Both the position numbers and the translations under genes were made by a program. Shown here one piece after another: positions 5,666-6,144 of a stretch of DNA of 6,144 bases. Under the pieces are notes generated by a model. That model was not told the origin of the DNA and did no database searches. It was given only the letters and a program-made list of their open reading frames with translations. How positions within the stretch are numbered: position 1 is the first letter of the stretch; each line of letters opens with the position of its first letter. The stretch comes from Candidatus Pullichristensenella stercoripullorum (GTDB lineage Bacteria; Bacillota; Clostridia; Christensenellales; Aristaeellaceae), in NCBI GenBank assembly GCA_018712885.1, contig DVGE01000212.1, positions 1 to 6,144 of the forward strand, in the 5' to 3' direction.

Positions 5666-5692
5666 TGAAGATAACCACTGGGAGGTATACGT

Positions 5693-6136
5693 ATGCAGAA
5701 AGAACTGCTTTACGCTCCCGTATATGTCGCCCCCACGCAGGAGGAGCTGCGTTCGATGCTGGATGGCGCGTATGCGGGCTGCAAGGCCATCCGCGATTTT
5801 GCGCAGGCCAACTACAAGGTCGATGAGCGCTGGCGCTATTCCGACAAGCGCGACGCCTTCGATTGCCTGATCTACGATGGGGACAAGCGTCTGTGTTCCC
5901 TGCACCTGCGCGAAGGCCGGCTCTCTTTTCTGGTGATGTTCACCGGGAACGAGTGCGCCGTCGTCGACCAGCGCCTGGAAACGCTGCGTCCCGCCGTGCG
6001 CGCTTACTACGAGGCCGCGCACGTCGAAGACGGCGTGCGCTGGGTGCGCGTGCCGCAACATGGCAACGCCTCATTGGAGGACATCTACTCCCTCATCCGC
6101 CTCAAGGCGGAACTGACGGGAATGGAGAATATTTGA
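5693..6136 (+). CDS. DUF3788-like protein of unknown function
   Basis: This 147-residue protein has no signal peptide or membrane segment and is probably cytoplasmic. From memory of the family, the layout resembles DUF3788: a helical N-terminal part (about 14-42), then W47-R-Y-S, the strand pair KRLCSLHLREGRLSFLVMFTG (65-85), and the late motif GVRWVRV (114-120) followed by LEDIYSLIRLK (128-138). The biochemical role of that family is not known, and no catalytic residues can be named. The ATG at 5693 has GGGAGG 7 bases upstream and its own promoter. It may belong with the preceding regulator as an accessory unit, but nothing in the sequence proves this. An alternative is an unrelated small protein with a similar alpha/beta fold. 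Confidence 0.7.
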   Translation: MQKELLYAPVYVAPTQEELRSMLDGAYAGCKAIRDFAQANYKVDERWRYSDKRDAFDCLIYDGDKRLCSLHLREGRLSFLVMFTGNECAVVDQRLETLRPAVRAYYEAAHVEDGVRWVRVPQHGNASLEDIYSLIRLKAELTGMENI

Positions 6137-6144
6137 AGAGAAAA

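Noticed and set aside
4806..5678. 290-codon - strand frame across the regulator gene
   Set aside because: The part opposite the XRE-cupin gene is low-quality shadow sequence. Only its last 53 codons, within the intergenic leader, are kept as a weak separate observation.

Overview
The window looks like chromosomal DNA from a GC-rich member of the Firmicutes, probably a Clostridia lineage. I infer this from the gene order rpmH-rnpA-yidD-yidC-jag, from Shine-Dalgarno-driven starts that include TTG and GTG, and from the presence of a Jag/KhpB homologue. No species can be assigned from the sequence alone.

Left part (84-3192): the conserved ribosomal/membrane-insertion cluster, all on the + strand. 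L34 and the RNase P protein come first. YidD overlaps rnpA by 4 bases. A hairpin with a T-run separates yidD from yidC. YidC carries a large extracytoplasmic insertion built of short helical repeats. KhpB/Jag (Jag_N, KH, R3H) closes the cluster. The mnmE/mnmG/rsmG genes that often follow jag in Firmicutes are not here.

Middle (3207-4294): an 11-bp perfect hairpin plus T-run forms the probable terminator of the jag transcript. Its 3' arm is also the ribosome binding site of a secreted GH25-LysM cell-wall protein. That protein has lost the canonical catalytic Asp-x-Glu motif. It faces a leftward GNAT acetyltransferase across a short convergent gap that holds two GC-rich hairpins.

Right part (4295-6136): the GNAT gene (- strand) and an XRE-cupin regulator (+ strand) diverge. 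Their promoters are interleaved: each points into the other, so the predicted 5' ends of the two transcripts overlap by about 20 bases. A perfect 10-bp inverted half-site lies on both promoters. This is the most unusual element in the window and suggests a small autoregulated switch. A DUF3788-like gene with its own good promoter follows. The window ends just after its stop codon, possibly at the start of another gene.
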